Positions 1 to 8,130 of a stretch of 54,817 nt of DNA are shown here, in pieces. The stretch's first letter is position 1, and each line of letters starts with the position of its first letter. This DNA is from [Flavobacterium] thermophilum (lineage in GTDB: Bacteria; Bacillota; Bacilli; Bacillales; Anoxybacillaceae). The position numbers and the translations under genes are program-made. The notes under the pieces are model-generated. The model was not told the DNA's origin and ran no database searches. It worked only from the letters and a program-made list of their open reading frames with translations. The stretch covers positions 1,085,001-1,139,817 of the forward strand of contig UGGS01000002.1 of assembly GCA_900450595.1 (NCBI GenBank). Reading direction: 5' to 3'.

Positions 1-180
1 CGCTCGTTGCTCTACCTACTGAGCTAATGGCTCATGAGTTGGGATAACACTCTACAGCTTCGTTTCACTCTACCTGCCTCTTCCTCTCCCAGCTTATTCG
101 AGGAAGCCAAGTGCGTCGAGGCAACTCGCTGTCAACTCAAAGATGCATCGCTCGTTGCTGAGCTAATAGCTCGTATTTAA
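1..180 (-). repeat. tRNA-derived spacer repeats downstream of the tRNA cluster
   Basis: Read on the minus strand, 166-130 begins like the 5' half of a tRNA (ATTAGCTCAG) and then runs into CAACGAGCG instead of an anticodon arm. The same switch occurs at 33-1, where a tRNA-Lys-like start (GAGCCATTAGCTCAG) plus D-arm GGTAGAG runs into CAACGAGCG. The intervening ~95 bases (about 66-165) are related to a second copy at about 680-780. Neither is an intact tRNA; they look like chimeric, tRNA-derived repeats. The fragment at 33-1 could still be a real tRNA gene cut by the window edge, but its sequence already departs from tRNA-Lys after the D-arm. Confidence 0.55.
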
Positions 181-189
181 CACATAAAA

Positions 190-264
190 TGGCTGGGCCA
201 GCTGGATTCGAACCAGCGCATCACGGAGTCAAAGTCCGTTGCCTTACCGCTTGGCTATGGCCCA
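190..264 (-). tRNA. tRNA-Gln (TTG)
   Basis: The minus strand folds as a standard tRNA: acceptor TGGGCCA/TGGCCCA, anticodon arm CGGAC-TTTGACT-CCG with anticodon TTG, T arm with GGTTCGAATCC, and an encoded CCA end. It is the last intact member of the minus-strand tRNA operon. Confidence 0.95.
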
Positions 265-277
265 GCGATTGGTGTAA

Positions 278-353
278 TGGCGGTCCCGACGGGACTCGAA
301 CCCGCGATCTCCTGCGTGACAGGCAGGCATGTTAACCACTACACTACGGGACC
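278..353 (-). tRNA. tRNA-Asp (GTC)
   Basis: Acceptor GGTCCCG pairs with CGGGACC; the anticodon loop CTGTCAC gives GTC; T arm GGGTTCGAGTCCC; CCA is encoded. It is separated from tRNA-Gln by 13 bases. Confidence 0.95.
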
Positions 354-383
354 GCAATCCGCGGGAAACCCCCGCGCTGTAAG

Positions 384-455
384 TGACCCGTACGGGATTC
401 GAACCCGTGTTACCGCCGTGAAAGGGCGGTGTCTTAACCACTTGACCAACGGGCC
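384..455 (-). tRNA. tRNA-Glu (TTC)
   Basis: Acceptor GGCCCGT pairs with ACGGGTC (one G-T pair); the anticodon stem CCGCC/GGCGG encloses anticodon TTC. The genomic sequence after the discriminator A is CTT, so the CCA end is not encoded and must be added after transcription, unlike its four neighbours. Confidence 0.95.
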
Positions 456-471
456 ATGCGACTATTGAAAG

Positions 472-564
472 TGGCGGAGAAGGCGGGATTTGAACCCGCG
501 CGCCGTTAAGTCACGACCTAACGGTTTAGCAAACCGTCCCCTTCAGCCACTTGGGTACTTCTCC
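472..564 (-). tRNA. tRNA-Ser (GCT)
   Basis: A class II tRNA of about 93 bases with a long variable arm (TTAGGTCGTGACTTAA), acceptor GGAGAAG/CTTCTCC, anticodon GCT and an encoded CCA. Confidence 0.95.
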
Positions 565-570
565 AAACAA

Positions 571-645
571 TGGCTCCGCAAGTAGGATTCGAACCTACGA
601 CCTACCGGTTAACAGCCGGTTGCTCTACCGCTGAGCTATTGCGGA
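571..645 (-). tRNA. tRNA-Asn (GTT)
   Basis: Acceptor TCCGCAA/TTGCGGA, D arm AGCTCAGCGGTAGAGC, anticodon GTT, T arm GGTTCGAATCC and encoded CCA. It is the first tRNA of the operon; the Asn-Ser-Glu start resembles the B. subtilis trnS cluster that lies beside the same sprT/tex neighbourhood. Confidence 0.95.
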
Positions 646-679
646 ATGATGAAGAAATTATGCTATACTTTACGATGTG

Positions 680-792
680 CTCGTCGCCTCTCCCCCTGCC
701 AGATAATTCAAGGAAGCAAGATGCGTCGAGACAACTCGTAGTGAATTCGATGATGCTAATGCTCGTCGCTGAACTATTGTGGAACGGCTCAG
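680..792 (-). repeat. Chimeric tRNA-like repeat in the leader of the tRNA operon
   Basis: On the minus strand this starts TCCACAATAGTTCAGCG, which is a slightly decayed copy of the 5' end of the adjacent tRNA-Asn (TCCGCAATAGCTCAGCG), then switches to GACGAGCA and a ~90-base segment homologous to the one at 66-165. It lies between the tRNA promoter and the first tRNA, so it would be transcribed as operon leader. Confidence 0.5.
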
Positions 793-823
793 ATTTCCTA
801 CACTTTCACAATCGACATTGTTT

Positions 824-852
824 ATTATATTGAGCTGTTGACTCTTTGTCAA
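824..852 (-). promoter_or_regulatory. Strong sigma-A promoter of the tRNA operon
   Basis: The minus strand has a perfect TTGACA (852-847), a 17-base spacer and a perfect TATAAT (829-824), upstream of tRNA-Asn. This is the near-ideal form expected for stable-RNA genes. Confidence 0.85.
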
Positions 853-899
853 CATGTTTTTTGCTGTTTGTTTCATCGCCGTTTGGCGACGGCTTTTAT

Positions 900-929
900 A
901 ATTTAGCATATGGCCAATTTAATTGTCAA
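900..929 (-). promoter_or_regulatory. Second upstream promoter of the tRNA operon
   Basis: Minus-strand TTGACA (929-924), 18-base spacer, TAAATT (905-900). Together with the downstream promoter it would form a tandem pair, common for stable RNA operons. The -10 is weaker. Confidence 0.45.
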
Positions 930-1008
930 CCACTTTTTTTGCAAAATGTGATACTGCTCTCTTTTCGAAGAGGACGTTCGCATATCCGGTCCGTGATACA
1001 AGAGCTCC

Positions 1009-1165
1009 GTGAACTACCCCCACTTAATTTTCTAGCGAAAATTTGAAGTGGGGGCTTCCAAAGAAGTTTGACTGCTTCAAGCAATCCTTATTCTTTGAGG
1101 CGTGTCCACTTCGCCGCTAGAGCATAAGACACTCAGGTCTACAGCTTTACTTTTCTTTAAGATGT
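1009..1165 (-). ncRNA. Predicted omegaRNA region of TnpB copy 1
   Basis: In IS605-type elements the guide RNA overlaps the 3' end of tnpB and runs through the right-end hairpin into flanking DNA. Here that would cover the end of tnpB and the hairpin; the guide would begin at base 1008 going down (GGAGCTCTTGTATCACGG in minus sense). The 5' end is a guess; placement is from family knowledge. Confidence 0.45.
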
Positions 1166-2324
1166 TTAATGCGCCATTGACATCAGCATTAATTAGTTTA
1201 CCAGACTTTGTTCGATACAAGCCGCGCTTAATACGTTTGCCGCTGAACTTATATTCTTTTGGATTGTCGGCATTATATTCAGGAATCTCATCGCCGTCAA
1301 AAAAGCTGGCTTGAGACGTATAGGATTCTTCCTGTTTCAAGAATTCAATGCCGTAAAATTCACAAAGATATTCTAGTTTTTCTTTTATGTTACCGAGAGG
1401 AATATTGACAAAGTTTTGATTTGTCTTTTTTCCTAGATTCATATTGCGTTGCCATGTTTCCGCATAGCCAATGACAAGTTTGCCAATTTGATTTTCAATA
1501 CAGTAGTTAATGATGTAACGGCAAGTCTTGTTGATATAATCATTCACTTTATTATTGCGATTCATAGCAAGCAAAGCCTGTTTACGAGTGGTGCCTTTGA
1601 TTTTTTGCTTATCTTTTATGCTTTGAAGTCTGGCATTTTCTTTGTTAAACCATTGATTTATACTTTTTAATCTCCGCCCATCAATGATGAATGATCTGCC
1701 GTCTGATGTGACACAAGTGGCAAGATTGTTTAATCCTAAATCAATTGCCAGTGCTTTTTGGTCGTTTAATTCTCTTTGATCTTCAGGCATTTCATATTTG
1801 TACTGAATCTCAAAGAACCTGGCATGATGCTTAGGAATGATTTCAATCTGCTTAATCTTTTTGTCCAGTAACACAGGCGGAATCGTTATCGTGATAGGCT
1901 TGTGAGTCTTTTTAAATAGGCGAGAATACGGTATCGTGAATTTGTTGCCGTCTATACGAATCTGGCCAATGATCAGTGAATGAAAGCCATCTTTTTTAAG
2001 ATATTTTGGAATACTGATAGCCTTGTGGTCATATTTTCCTTGTTTGGCAAGACTGACCAAACCAAAGAAAGATTTAAAGGCTTCATTGACCTTTTTTAAA
2101 ATTTGCTGTGCCATGTTGCTGTTTAACAGCTTATAGTTTTCGTTAGTTTTTGCAATATGATAGTTTTTCTCATAATTAAGAAATTCCTTGTGTTCAAAAT
2201 AGTATTGTCTGACATTGTACAATCCGACGTTGTACATGTTCTTGGCAATATGGCACAGTTCTCGAAGAGTCAAGTATTCTTCTTTGGTCAAACCATTTAG
2301 CTGTTGTTTGATACAAAAATACAT
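1077..2324 (-). CDS. tnpB: TnpB RNA-guided nuclease-like protein, copy 1
   Basis: A 415-residue OrfB/TnpB protein. The start chosen is the ATG at 2324, seven bases after GGAGGTG; an ATG 15 bases further up lies inside that ribosome site. RuvC-I is seen as AIDLGLNN (D195) and RuvC-III as [10 protein letters not shown] (D381). The usual RuvC-II position reads [10 protein letters not shown] rather than a VIED-type motif, so the canonical Glu is missing; E289 or E332/E333 ([10 protein letters not shown]) could replace it. The usual CxxC...CxxC zinc finger is absent; the region reads [12 protein letters not shown]...[10 protein letters not shown]. TnpB enzymes are RNA-guided DNA nucleases that help retain their transposon; activity here is unproven. 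Copy 2 differs at only a few residues. Confidence 0.9.
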   Translation of the reverse strand: MYFCIKQQLNGLTKEEYLTLRELCHIAKNMYNVGLYNVRQYYFEHKEFLNYEKNYHIAKTNENYKLLNSNMAQQILKKVNEAFKSFFGLVSLAKQGKYDHKAISIPKYLKKDGFHSLIIGQIRIDGNKFTIPYSRLFKKTHKPITITIPPVLLDKKIKQIEIIPKHHARFFEIQYKYEMPEDQRELNDQKALAIDLGLNNLATCVTSDGRSFIIDGRRLKSINQWFNKENARLQSIKDKQKIKGTTRKQALLAMNRNNKVNDYINKTCRYIINYCIENQIGKLVIGYAETWQRNMNLGKKTNQNFVNIPLGNIKEKLEYLCEFYGIEFLKQEESYTSQASFFDGDEIPEYNADNPKEYKFSGKRIKRGLYRTKSGKLINADVNGALNILKKSKAVDLSVLCSSGEVDTPQRIRIA

Positions 2325-2463
2325 GTTTTCACCTCCCATCTAACTATATGATACTATATTTTACTGAATCTATCCTATTTTCAGCAAAATATAGTTAAGG
2401 CGATTCATCTCCCACTTACTCCGCTTCGCTTCGTTGAAGTGGGAGTCTTCTCGCCTAATTAAG

Positions 2464-2520
2464 ATAAAAAGCTTCGTTTCCTTCGGGAAGGACACGTCGA
2501 ATGTTCTTAAAAGGGTTCGG
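2464..2520 (-). terminator. Probable sprT terminator, occupied by TnpB element
   Basis: In minus sense a broken stem TTCG...TCCTT-CCCG-AAGGA..CGAA is followed by GCTTTTTAT, and the TnpB element starts right after that T-run. The stem is imperfect, so strength is uncertain. Confidence 0.4.
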
Positions 2521-2537
2521 CATAAGCAATGAAGCGT

Positions 2538-2999
2538 TCAACGGCGCTGTTCCGCTAGTTTAAGCCGCCCGCGGCAGTTCCCGCAGACGTAGCGGGCGGT
2601 GTTCATGCGCTTTTTTCGAGTGTACGTCAGGCCGCAAGATGTGCAAATGTATGTATAGATCGTTTTCGACCTGTCTGTTTTTTGGCCGATTGGACGACAA
2701 TAGCGAGGCGCCCCCACTTTTTGCAGCAGTTCGCGGAAGTCGCGGTCGCGATGGCGGTAGCCTTTTCCCTCAAGGTGCAAGTGGTAATGGCAAAGCTCAT
2801 GTTTGATAATGGCGATCAATTCTTCCTCGCCGAACTGCTCGTAATGTTTTTGATTGAGCTCAATGTTATGCGTCTGCAACATGTAGCGCCCGCCGGTGGT
2901 GCGCAAACGAGGGTTGAAGAAAGCGGTATGGCGGAACGGCTTGCCAAATGTGCTTATGGAAATTTGTTCAACGAGCGCTTGCAAGCGTTTTTGATCCAT
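2538..2999 (-). CDS. sprT: SprT-like zinc metalloprotease-family protein
   Basis: A 153-residue protein matching the SprT family (B. subtilis YdcK). The start at 2999 ([14 protein letters not shown]) is preferred because it fits the family's N-terminus and is preceded by a G-rich ribosome site; an ATG 39 bases further up has none. Metal-binding [12 protein letters not shown] lies near residue 75, and a C-terminal zinc ribbon is formed by CTSCG and CGNCRG. It is divergent from cmpA. Its role in Gram-positives is not well known. Confidence 0.9.
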   Translation of the reverse strand: MDQKRLQALVEQISISTFGKPFRHTAFFNPRLRTTGGRYMLQTHNIELNQKHYEQFGEEELIAIIKHELCHYHLHLEGKGYRHRDRDFRELLQKVGAPRYCRPIGQKTDRSKTIYTYICTSCGLTYTRKKRMNTARYVCGNCRGRLKLAEQRR

Positions 3000-3093
3000 G
3001 ACAGGCGCCCCCCCTTTTATGTTTTCAGCACAGGACAATGCGCAGCTACATACATTATATACTACCTTTCCGTTTGTTAGGGAGGTGACTGTT

Positions 3094-3207
3094 TTGCCTA
3101 CGTGGCTAAAAAATCAGATGAGACGAGCCTATTATGAGAAAAATCTTGATCAAATTAAGCTGTTAAACCAATGCTGGTTTTTTTATCAAAGGAAGCACTG
3201 TCCGTAA
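3094..3207 (+). CDS. cmpA: Cortex morphogenetic protein CmpA
   Basis: A 37-residue protein, the same length as B. subtilis CmpA, a small sporulation protein that helps ClpXP remove the coat assembly protein SpoIVA in cells with faulty envelopes. It ends with [15 protein letters not shown] and KHC, the family signature. The start is TTG at 3094, seven bases after a strong GGAGGTG; the first internal ATG would cut away the conserved PTWLKNQ. It lies between sprT and tex, as in B. subtilis. Confidence 0.9.
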   Translation: MPTWLKNQMRRAYYEKNLDQIKLLNQCWFFYQRKHCP

Positions 3208-3212
3208 CATAT

Positions 3213-3256
3213 GTTTGAGGCTGTCCCTGCTGTTCATTGGGCAGTACGGGACAGCC
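3213..3256. terminator. Bidirectional terminator between cmpA and tex
   Basis: GAGGCTGTCCC and its complement GGGACAGCCTC form a stem of 11 pairs around a ~20-base loop, between two convergent genes. There is no long T-run on either side, so termination may be weak. Confidence 0.55.
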
Positions 3257-3264
3257 TCTCCAGC

Positions 3265-5430
3265 TTATTCCGGCGGAAGCATCGATAATGAAATTCTTCC
3301 TTTCGCTGCATCAACCCTTTCCACCCACACTTTGACGACGTCGCCGACGGAGACGACATCAAGCGGATGGCGGACGTATTGTTTGCTTAGCTTGGAAATG
3401 TGCACGAGCCCGTCCTGTTTGACGCCGATGTCAACAAAGGCGCCGAAGTCGACGACGTTGCGCACCGTTCCTTCGAGCTCCATGCCTGGCTTTAAGTCTT
3501 CCATCTTCAAAACGTCTTTTCGCAATATCGGCTTGGGCAGCTCGTCGCGCGGGTCGCGCTCCGGACGGCACAACGCGTCAATGATGTCGCGGAGCGTCAG
3601 TTCCCCGATGCCGAATTCGGATGCCGCTGCTTTCACATCGATGGCTTGCAGCGCTTGGCGAAGCTCATTGCTGCCAATGGCGGCGGTTGTAAATCCTAAC
3701 TTTTGCAACAACTGCTTCACTTCCGCGTACCGCTCGGGGTGAATCGGCGTGCGGTCAAGCGGTTCGTCGCCATCAACGATGCGCAAAAACCCGATGCATT
3801 GCTCATACGTTTTCGCCCCAAGACGCGGGATCGTTTTCAGCTCCTCGCGGCTGCGGAATTTCCCTTGCTCTTCGCGGCGTTTGACAATGTTTTCGGAGAC
3901 GGTTTTCGTCAGTCCCGAGACGTATTGGAGCAGCGAAACGGACGCCGTGTTGACGTTGACGCCGACTTGATTGACGACCGTCTCCACGACGAAACGGAGC
4001 GACTCCGCCAGCTTTTTTTGCGACACATCGTGCTGGTATTGGCCGACGCCAACCGATTTCGGGTCAATCTTCACCAGTTCGGCGAGCGGGTCTTGGACGC
4101 GGCGGGCGATTGAGACGGCGCTCCGCTCTTCAACTTGCAAGTCGGGAAACTCGGCGCGCGCAAGGTCGGAAGCCGAGTAGACGCTCGCTCCTGCTTCATT
4201 GACAATCAAATAAAAGATATCGCGTTGCACATGCTTCAGCGTGTCGGCGACAAACTGTTCAGTTTCCCGAGAGGCTGTTCCGTTGCCGATGGCGATCATA
4301 TCCACATGATAGTCGTCAAGTAAACGAAGAGTCTTTGTCCTCGCTTCATCCTTTTTCTCTTGCGGCGGGTGTGGGTAAATGACATCGATATGAAGCAGCT
4401 TCCCTGTTTCATCAACAACGGCGAGCTTGCATCCCGTTCGGTAGGCTGGGTCGATGCCGAGCACCGTTTTTCCTTTCAATGGCGGCTGAAGAAGCAGTTT
4501 GCGTAAATTCTCGGCAAAAATATGGATCGCCCGCTCTTCCGCCTTTTCTGTCAGCTCGTTGCGGATGTCGCGCTCAATGGCGGGCTCCATCAGCCGTTTG
4601 TATCCGTCTTCCACCGCTTCAGCCACGATGGGAGCGGCCGGGGACACCTCGTTGACGATCGTTTGCCGCTGCAAATAGCGGATGATTTCTTCGGCAGGCG
4701 CTTGGACCGAGACGCGCAGCACCTCCTCTTTTTCGCCGCGGTTCAGCGCCAAGACGCGATGGGGGACGATTTTCGCCACCGGTTCTTCGTAGTCGTAATA
4801 CATCTCGTATACGTTTTTTTCGTCCTTCTCCGACGCCTTCGCGGTGGACACGATCATCCCTTTCCGCCACGTCTGTTCCCGCGCCCATTGACGAAGAGCG
4901 GCATCGTCGGCCACCCGCTCGGCGATGATGTCCTTCGCCCCTTGCAGCGCCTCGTCTGCCGTTGCGACCCCTTTTTCTGTATCAATGAACGCCCGGGCCT
5001 GCTCTTCCGGAGTTGGGGCGGCAGGGCAGGAAAGAAGCCAATCGGCAAGCGGCTCAAGCCCTTTTTCTTTCGCAATCGTCGCCTTCGTGCGCCGCTTTTG
5101 CCGGTACGGGCGGTACAAATCTTCGACTTGCTGCAGTTTCGTGGCGCTGATAATCGCGTTTTTCAGCTCTTCGGTCAATTTCCCTTGCTCATCGATCAGC
5201 CGAATGACTTCTTCTTTCCGCTGCTCTAAATGCTGCAAATACTCCCAGCGCTCAAGCACCGCACGAATTTGCACTTCATCGAGCGCCCCCGTCATCTCTT
5301 TCCGGTAGCGGGCGATAAATGGAATCGTATTTCCTTCCTGATGCAGGGTGATGACGTTTTCAACTTGTTTGGCTGCCAGCCGTTGTTCATCAGCGATCGT
5401 TTGAATCAAACGCTGTTCAATCGCCAACAC
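3265..5430 (-). CDS. tex: Tex family RNA-binding S1-domain protein
   Basis: A 721-residue Tex (YdcI) protein, a conserved nucleic-acid-binding factor linked to transcription. The N-terminal helical Tex region is followed by the YqgF/RuvC-like fold (GIDPAYRTGCKLAVVDETG, near residue 325), helix-hairpin-helix repeats (VSENIVKRREEQGKFRSREE and PRLGAKTYEQC), and a C-terminal S1 domain (GMELEGTVRNVVDFGAFVDI). The start is GTG at 5430 right behind GGAGGG; the next codon, TTG, is also possible and better spaced. It stands alone on the minus strand. Confidence 0.95.
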   Translation of the reverse strand: MLAIEQRLIQTIADEQRLAAKQVENVITLHQEGNTIPFIARYRKEMTGALDEVQIRAVLERWEYLQHLEQRKEEVIRLIDEQGKLTEELKNAIISATKLQQVEDLYRPYRQKRRTKATIAKEKGLEPLADWLLSCPAAPTPEEQARAFIDTEKGVATADEALQGAKDIIAERVADDAALRQWAREQTWRKGMIVSTAKASEKDEKNVYEMYYDYEEPVAKIVPHRVLALNRGEKEEVLRVSVQAPAEEIIRYLQRQTIVNEVSPAAPIVAEAVEDGYKRLMEPAIERDIRNELTEKAEERAIHIFAENLRKLLLQPPLKGKTVLGIDPAYRTGCKLAVVDETGKLLHIDVIYPHPPQEKKDEARTKTLRLLDDYHVDMIAIGNGTASRETEQFVADTLKHVQRDIFYLIVNEAGASVYSASDLARAEFPDLQVEERSAVSIARRVQDPLAELVKIDPKSVGVGQYQHDVSQKKLAESLRFVVETVVNQVGVNVNTASVSLLQYVSGLTKTVSENIVKRREEQGKFRSREELKTIPRLGAKTYEQCIGFLRIVDGDEPLDRTPIHPERYAEVKQLLQKLGFTTAAIGSNELRQALQAIDVKAAASEFGIGELTLRDIIDALCRPERDPRDELPKPILRKDVLKMEDLKPGMELEGTVRNVVDFGAFVDIGVKQDGLVHISKLSKQYVRHPLDVVSVGDVVKVWVERVDAAKGRISLSMLPPE

Positions 5431-5734
5431 GTTCCCTCCTTATGCACAGCCTTGCACGTTCTCCCATCTACACTCACTCCTGAAAATGAGCAATGTTTGC
5501 AAACAGCTGCCCGCTAGACCGTCTCTGCGTATTCCACACTTCGGCCGCCTTCCGAAGACGGCAAACGACGTTTCTTCACGCAACATATTCCCGGCAGCAC
5601 GATGTCCCAGCCGCAACCGCACCGCAATCCGGACGCACCCGCTGATCTTTTGTCCATTCGAAGCAAGAGGAAGCCATCATTCCCCGCCGGTTGCACCGAG
5701 CTTGGGCAGGGAGAGAGTTCCGGACCGGGGATGA
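5431..5734. other. Intergenic region without a recognisable gene
   Basis: Between tex and the ndoA terminator I see no ribosome site paired with a credible reading frame. In B. subtilis the rsbRSTUVW-sigB genes follow ndoA; nothing like them is here. Confidence 0.5.
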
Positions 5735-5766
5735 CAAAAAAAGAGCTACTTATTCGTAGCCTCTTT
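5735..5766 (-). terminator. Terminator of the ndoAI-ndoA operon
   Basis: Minus strand: AGAG(G)CTAC, loop GAATAA, GTAGCTCT, then a run of seven T. It lies about 200 bases beyond the ndoA stop, with no gene between. Confidence 0.65.
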
Positions 5767-5969
5767 GTGAAAGAATACACATAAATGCCAATAGAGGGGA
5801 CAGACCGTTCCATGAACCGATCTGCCCGTTTGGCCGGTGAGCCGACATCGCTGCCATGAGGCGTTGCGCACCCATGCTGCTTCCACGCGCATCGATTGAT
5901 CTTCCCGCAGCGACACTTGCTGTTTTGGCGTCCCTCACGCTGAAGCGGAAAGATTTCCTTGCGCTTGCT

Positions 5970-6320
5970 TCAAAAGTCGATCAGCCCTAAGCTGATTTGC
6001 AGCGCTTCATCGACTTTGTCCATCATCTCATCATCCAGATGGGTGATTTTGTCAGTCAGCCGCTGCTTATCAATCGTACGGATTTGTTCAAGCAAAATGA
6101 CCGAGTCCCGCTCAAACCCGTAGCGCTTCGCATCGATCTCGACATGCGTCGGCAGCTTTGCCTTTTGGATTTGCGCCGTGATCGCCGCTACAATAACCGT
6201 TGGACTGAAGCGATTGCCGATATCGTTTTGGATCACCAACACGGGGCGGACGCCGCCCTGCTCTGAGCCAACAACCGGGGAAAGGTCCGCAAAATACACG
6301 TCGCCACGTTTGACAATCAA
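5970..6320 (-). CDS. ndoA: Type II toxin endoribonuclease EndoA (MazF family)
   Basis: A 116-residue protein, the family's usual length. It reads [20 protein letters not shown] at the start and contains [15 protein letters not shown], the MazF/PemK core with the conserved Arg that serves catalysis; in B. subtilis EndoA (YdcE) cuts mRNA at UACAU. It begins five bases after the antitoxin gene ends, so the two are translated together, with the antitoxin first. No rsb genes follow. Confidence 0.95.
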   Translation of the reverse strand: MIVKRGDVYFADLSPVVGSEQGGVRPVLVIQNDIGNRFSPTVIVAAITAQIQKAKLPTHVEIDAKRYGFERDSVILLEQIRTIDKQRLTDKITHLDDEMMDKVDEALQISLGLIDF

Positions 6321-6324
6321 AGCA

Positions 6325-6606
6325 TTACCCCCCGCTAACTAAGCGTTCAACGGTGTGATCGGCCTCGTATTCAGCATGAAACGCTTCAGAAGCAATAGAT
6401 AAATTGATTTTCGCCATTTCCATGTAGCCACGTCTCATCGCTTCGCGAATTTGCCGCTTTTTCCGCTCCCGGATATACATTTTCGTCGCCTGGTAAATAA
6501 GTTCATTGCGATTGCCGTTCTCCTGTTTGACGAGGACGTCGAGCTCCGTCAGCAGCGACTGCGGCAAACGAACGATGATTTCCGTTGTTGCGCCAGATTC
6601 CGACAC
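6325..6606 (-). CDS. ndoAI: Antitoxin EndoAI
   Basis: A 93-residue antitoxin, equal in length to B. subtilis EndoAI (YdcD). The N-terminus ([17 protein letters not shown]) is a ribbon-helix-helix DNA-binding fold, and the C-terminal helix ([19 protein letters not shown]) is the part expected to wrap EndoA. The start is GTG at 6606, seven bases after GGAGGTG; the ATG 42 bases upstream lacks a site. RHH antitoxins usually repress their own promoter. Confidence 0.95.
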   Translation of the reverse strand: MSESGATTEIIVRLPQSLLTELDVLVKQENGNRNELIYQATKMYIRERKKRQIREAMRRGYMEMAKINLSIASEAFHAEYEADHTVERLVSGG

Positions 6607-6720
6607 AAATATACACCTCCACGAACTGCAGCCATTCATTGCTTCCACTTCATGATACCATTAAACAACGGCGCTGCAAAGTCATTTCTCCATTTTCTAT
6701 CCTTTGTCTTTTGAAGCAGA

Positions 6721-7887
6721 TTATGCACTGCTTTCCCCGCGGCCAATGGCGTTTCTCACTTCCATTATACGCTTATGGCGGAAAAAAATACGGGGCACTC
6801 GATAACTGATCGTGCAAGGCACTTCGTAGTTGATCGTTTCCAAATGGCGAGCGACATCATCAATGGAAATCACCTCGTCCCCTTGGCGGCCAATCAGTGT
6901 CACCTTCGTGCCGACCGGCAGCGGCCCAGGCAGGCGGATCATGCATTGGTCCATGCAAATGCGGCCGACAATCGGCGCCTTTTGTCCGTCAACGAGGACA
7001 TGAAAGTGCTGCAGGCGGCGGAGCCAGCCGTCCGCATAGCCGATCGGAATCGTCCCGATCCACTCCTCCGTCTGCGCAGTGTACGTCGCACCATAGCTCA
7101 CCTTTTCGCCTGGTTGCAGTTTTTTGACGTGTACGAGGCGGCTATGGAGCGAAAATGCTTCTTTTAATGGATACGGCAGCAGCGGCTTGATGCCGGGCGA
7201 CGGGGCAAGCCCATACATGGCAATGCCGAAGCGGACCATATTGAACGTCCGGTCAGGGAAACGGAGCGACGCTGCGCTGTTGGCGCAATGGACGAGCGGC
7301 GGGCGCGACGGCAGCCATTCGAGCATGTGCAAAAAACGGGTATACTGATAGGAAAAATAATCGGTGTTCACTTCATCCGCAGTCGCAAAATGCGTGTACA
7401 CCCCTTCAAGCACAAAATGCGGATGGCGCTCAATCAGCGCTGCGATTCGTTTCGTCTCCTCCTCGTCTTTCACTCCAAGCCGTCCCATGCCGGTGTCCAT
7501 TTTCAAATGGAAATGAATAGGAATAGGACCGCTGTAAAGGGCGGACGCTTCTTCCAACCAGTCGGAGCGGAACACGGTCAGGGCAATGCGCTGCTGGGCG
7601 GCCAGCGCCGCATCAGCTGGACGGGAAGCCCCGAGAACTAGAATCGGCGCTTCGATTCCTTTTTCCCTTAAAGCGAGCGCCTCATCCAAAAAGGCAACCG
7701 CCAGGCGGGAGGCCCCCGCTTCGAGCGCTGTCCTTGCCACCTGCACATCCCCATGTCCATAGGCGTTCGCCTTCACGACCGCCATAATGTGCGTGTCGTC
7801 CGGCAGCAAACGGCGCAAATTCGCCACATTGTCGTAAATGGCGTCCAAATCCACTTCCGCCCACGTATCGCGATGAAAGTCGTTCAT
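6721..7887 (-). CDS. alr: Alanine racemase
   Basis: A 388-residue PLP enzyme that interconverts L- and D-alanine for the cell wall. The start at 7887 (MNDFHRDTWAEVDLDAIYDN) is the known N-terminus of the G. stearothermophilus enzyme, which this closely resembles. The PLP lysine is in VVKANAYGHG (K39), and the second catalytic residue, a tyrosine, is in KVSYGATY (~Y265). It lies directly upstream of ndoAI, as in B. subtilis. Confidence 0.97.
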   Translation of the reverse strand: MNDFHRDTWAEVDLDAIYDNVANLRRLLPDDTHIMAVVKANAYGHGDVQVARTALEAGASRLAVAFLDEALALREKGIEAPILVLGASRPADAALAAQQRIALTVFRSDWLEEASALYSGPIPIHFHLKMDTGMGRLGVKDEEETKRIAALIERHPHFVLEGVYTHFATADEVNTDYFSYQYTRFLHMLEWLPSRPPLVHCANSAASLRFPDRTFNMVRFGIAMYGLAPSPGIKPLLPYPLKEAFSLHSRLVHVKKLQPGEKVSYGATYTAQTEEWIGTIPIGYADGWLRRLQHFHVLVDGQKAPIVGRICMDQCMIRLPGPLPVGTKVTLIGRQGDEVISIDDVARHLETINYEVPCTISYRVPRIFFRHKRIMEVRNAIGRGESSA

Positions 7888-8069
7888 GGTTTCTCGCTGC
7901 CTTTCCTGTTGCGCAAACTTGAAAGCGCTTGAAATCATTTTTCGTCCTTTTTTAGTTTACCATGCCATTGCGGAAGAAGGAATAGGGGAAAGCGTGCGAA
8001 GACAGCGAAAAACGTTGGACGGGCGCTGCGGTTGGCTGCACCGGTGCCGCAACTCCAATCGGGCAATAG

Positions 8070-8118
8070 AAAAAAGGCGGCTCCCCTGCTTTCGGAAGCG
8101 GGGAGACACGCCTTTTTT
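8070..8118 (-). terminator. Terminator of ydcC
   Basis: A long hairpin, AAAAAAGGCG...CGCC.TTTTTT enclosing CTCCCC/GGGGAG, ends in T-runs; in minus sense it follows the ydcC stop by 13 bases. Confidence 0.85.
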
Positions 8119-8130
8119 CGGATGGCATCG

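Larger units (their letters stand above)
1009..2463 (-). mobile_element. TnpB-only IS200/IS605-family element, copy 1
   Basis: A 1455-base element shared almost base for base with 42592-44046. Its left end (minus sense) at ~2400-2463 carries a hairpin with arms CTCCCACTT and AAGTGGGAG; its right end at ~1015-1055 carries CCCCCACTT/AAGTGGGGG. It has no TnpA gene, no inverted terminal repeats and no target duplication, which fits the IS1341-type group of IS200/IS605. In minus sense the bases before the left end are TTTAT, as at the other two copies. It inserted between sprT and the tRNA promoters, just after a hairpin plus T-run that looks like the sprT terminator. Confidence 0.85.

Noticed and set aside
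1077..2339. ATG at 2339 as the tnpB start
   Set aside because: That ATG is part of ATGGGAGGTG, so it overlaps the ribosome site serving the ATG at 2324. The same holds for copy 2.
4522..5229. A 235-codon plus-strand frame within tex
   Set aside because: Antisense to a clear tex coding sequence, with no start signal and skewed Arg/Phe-rich composition.
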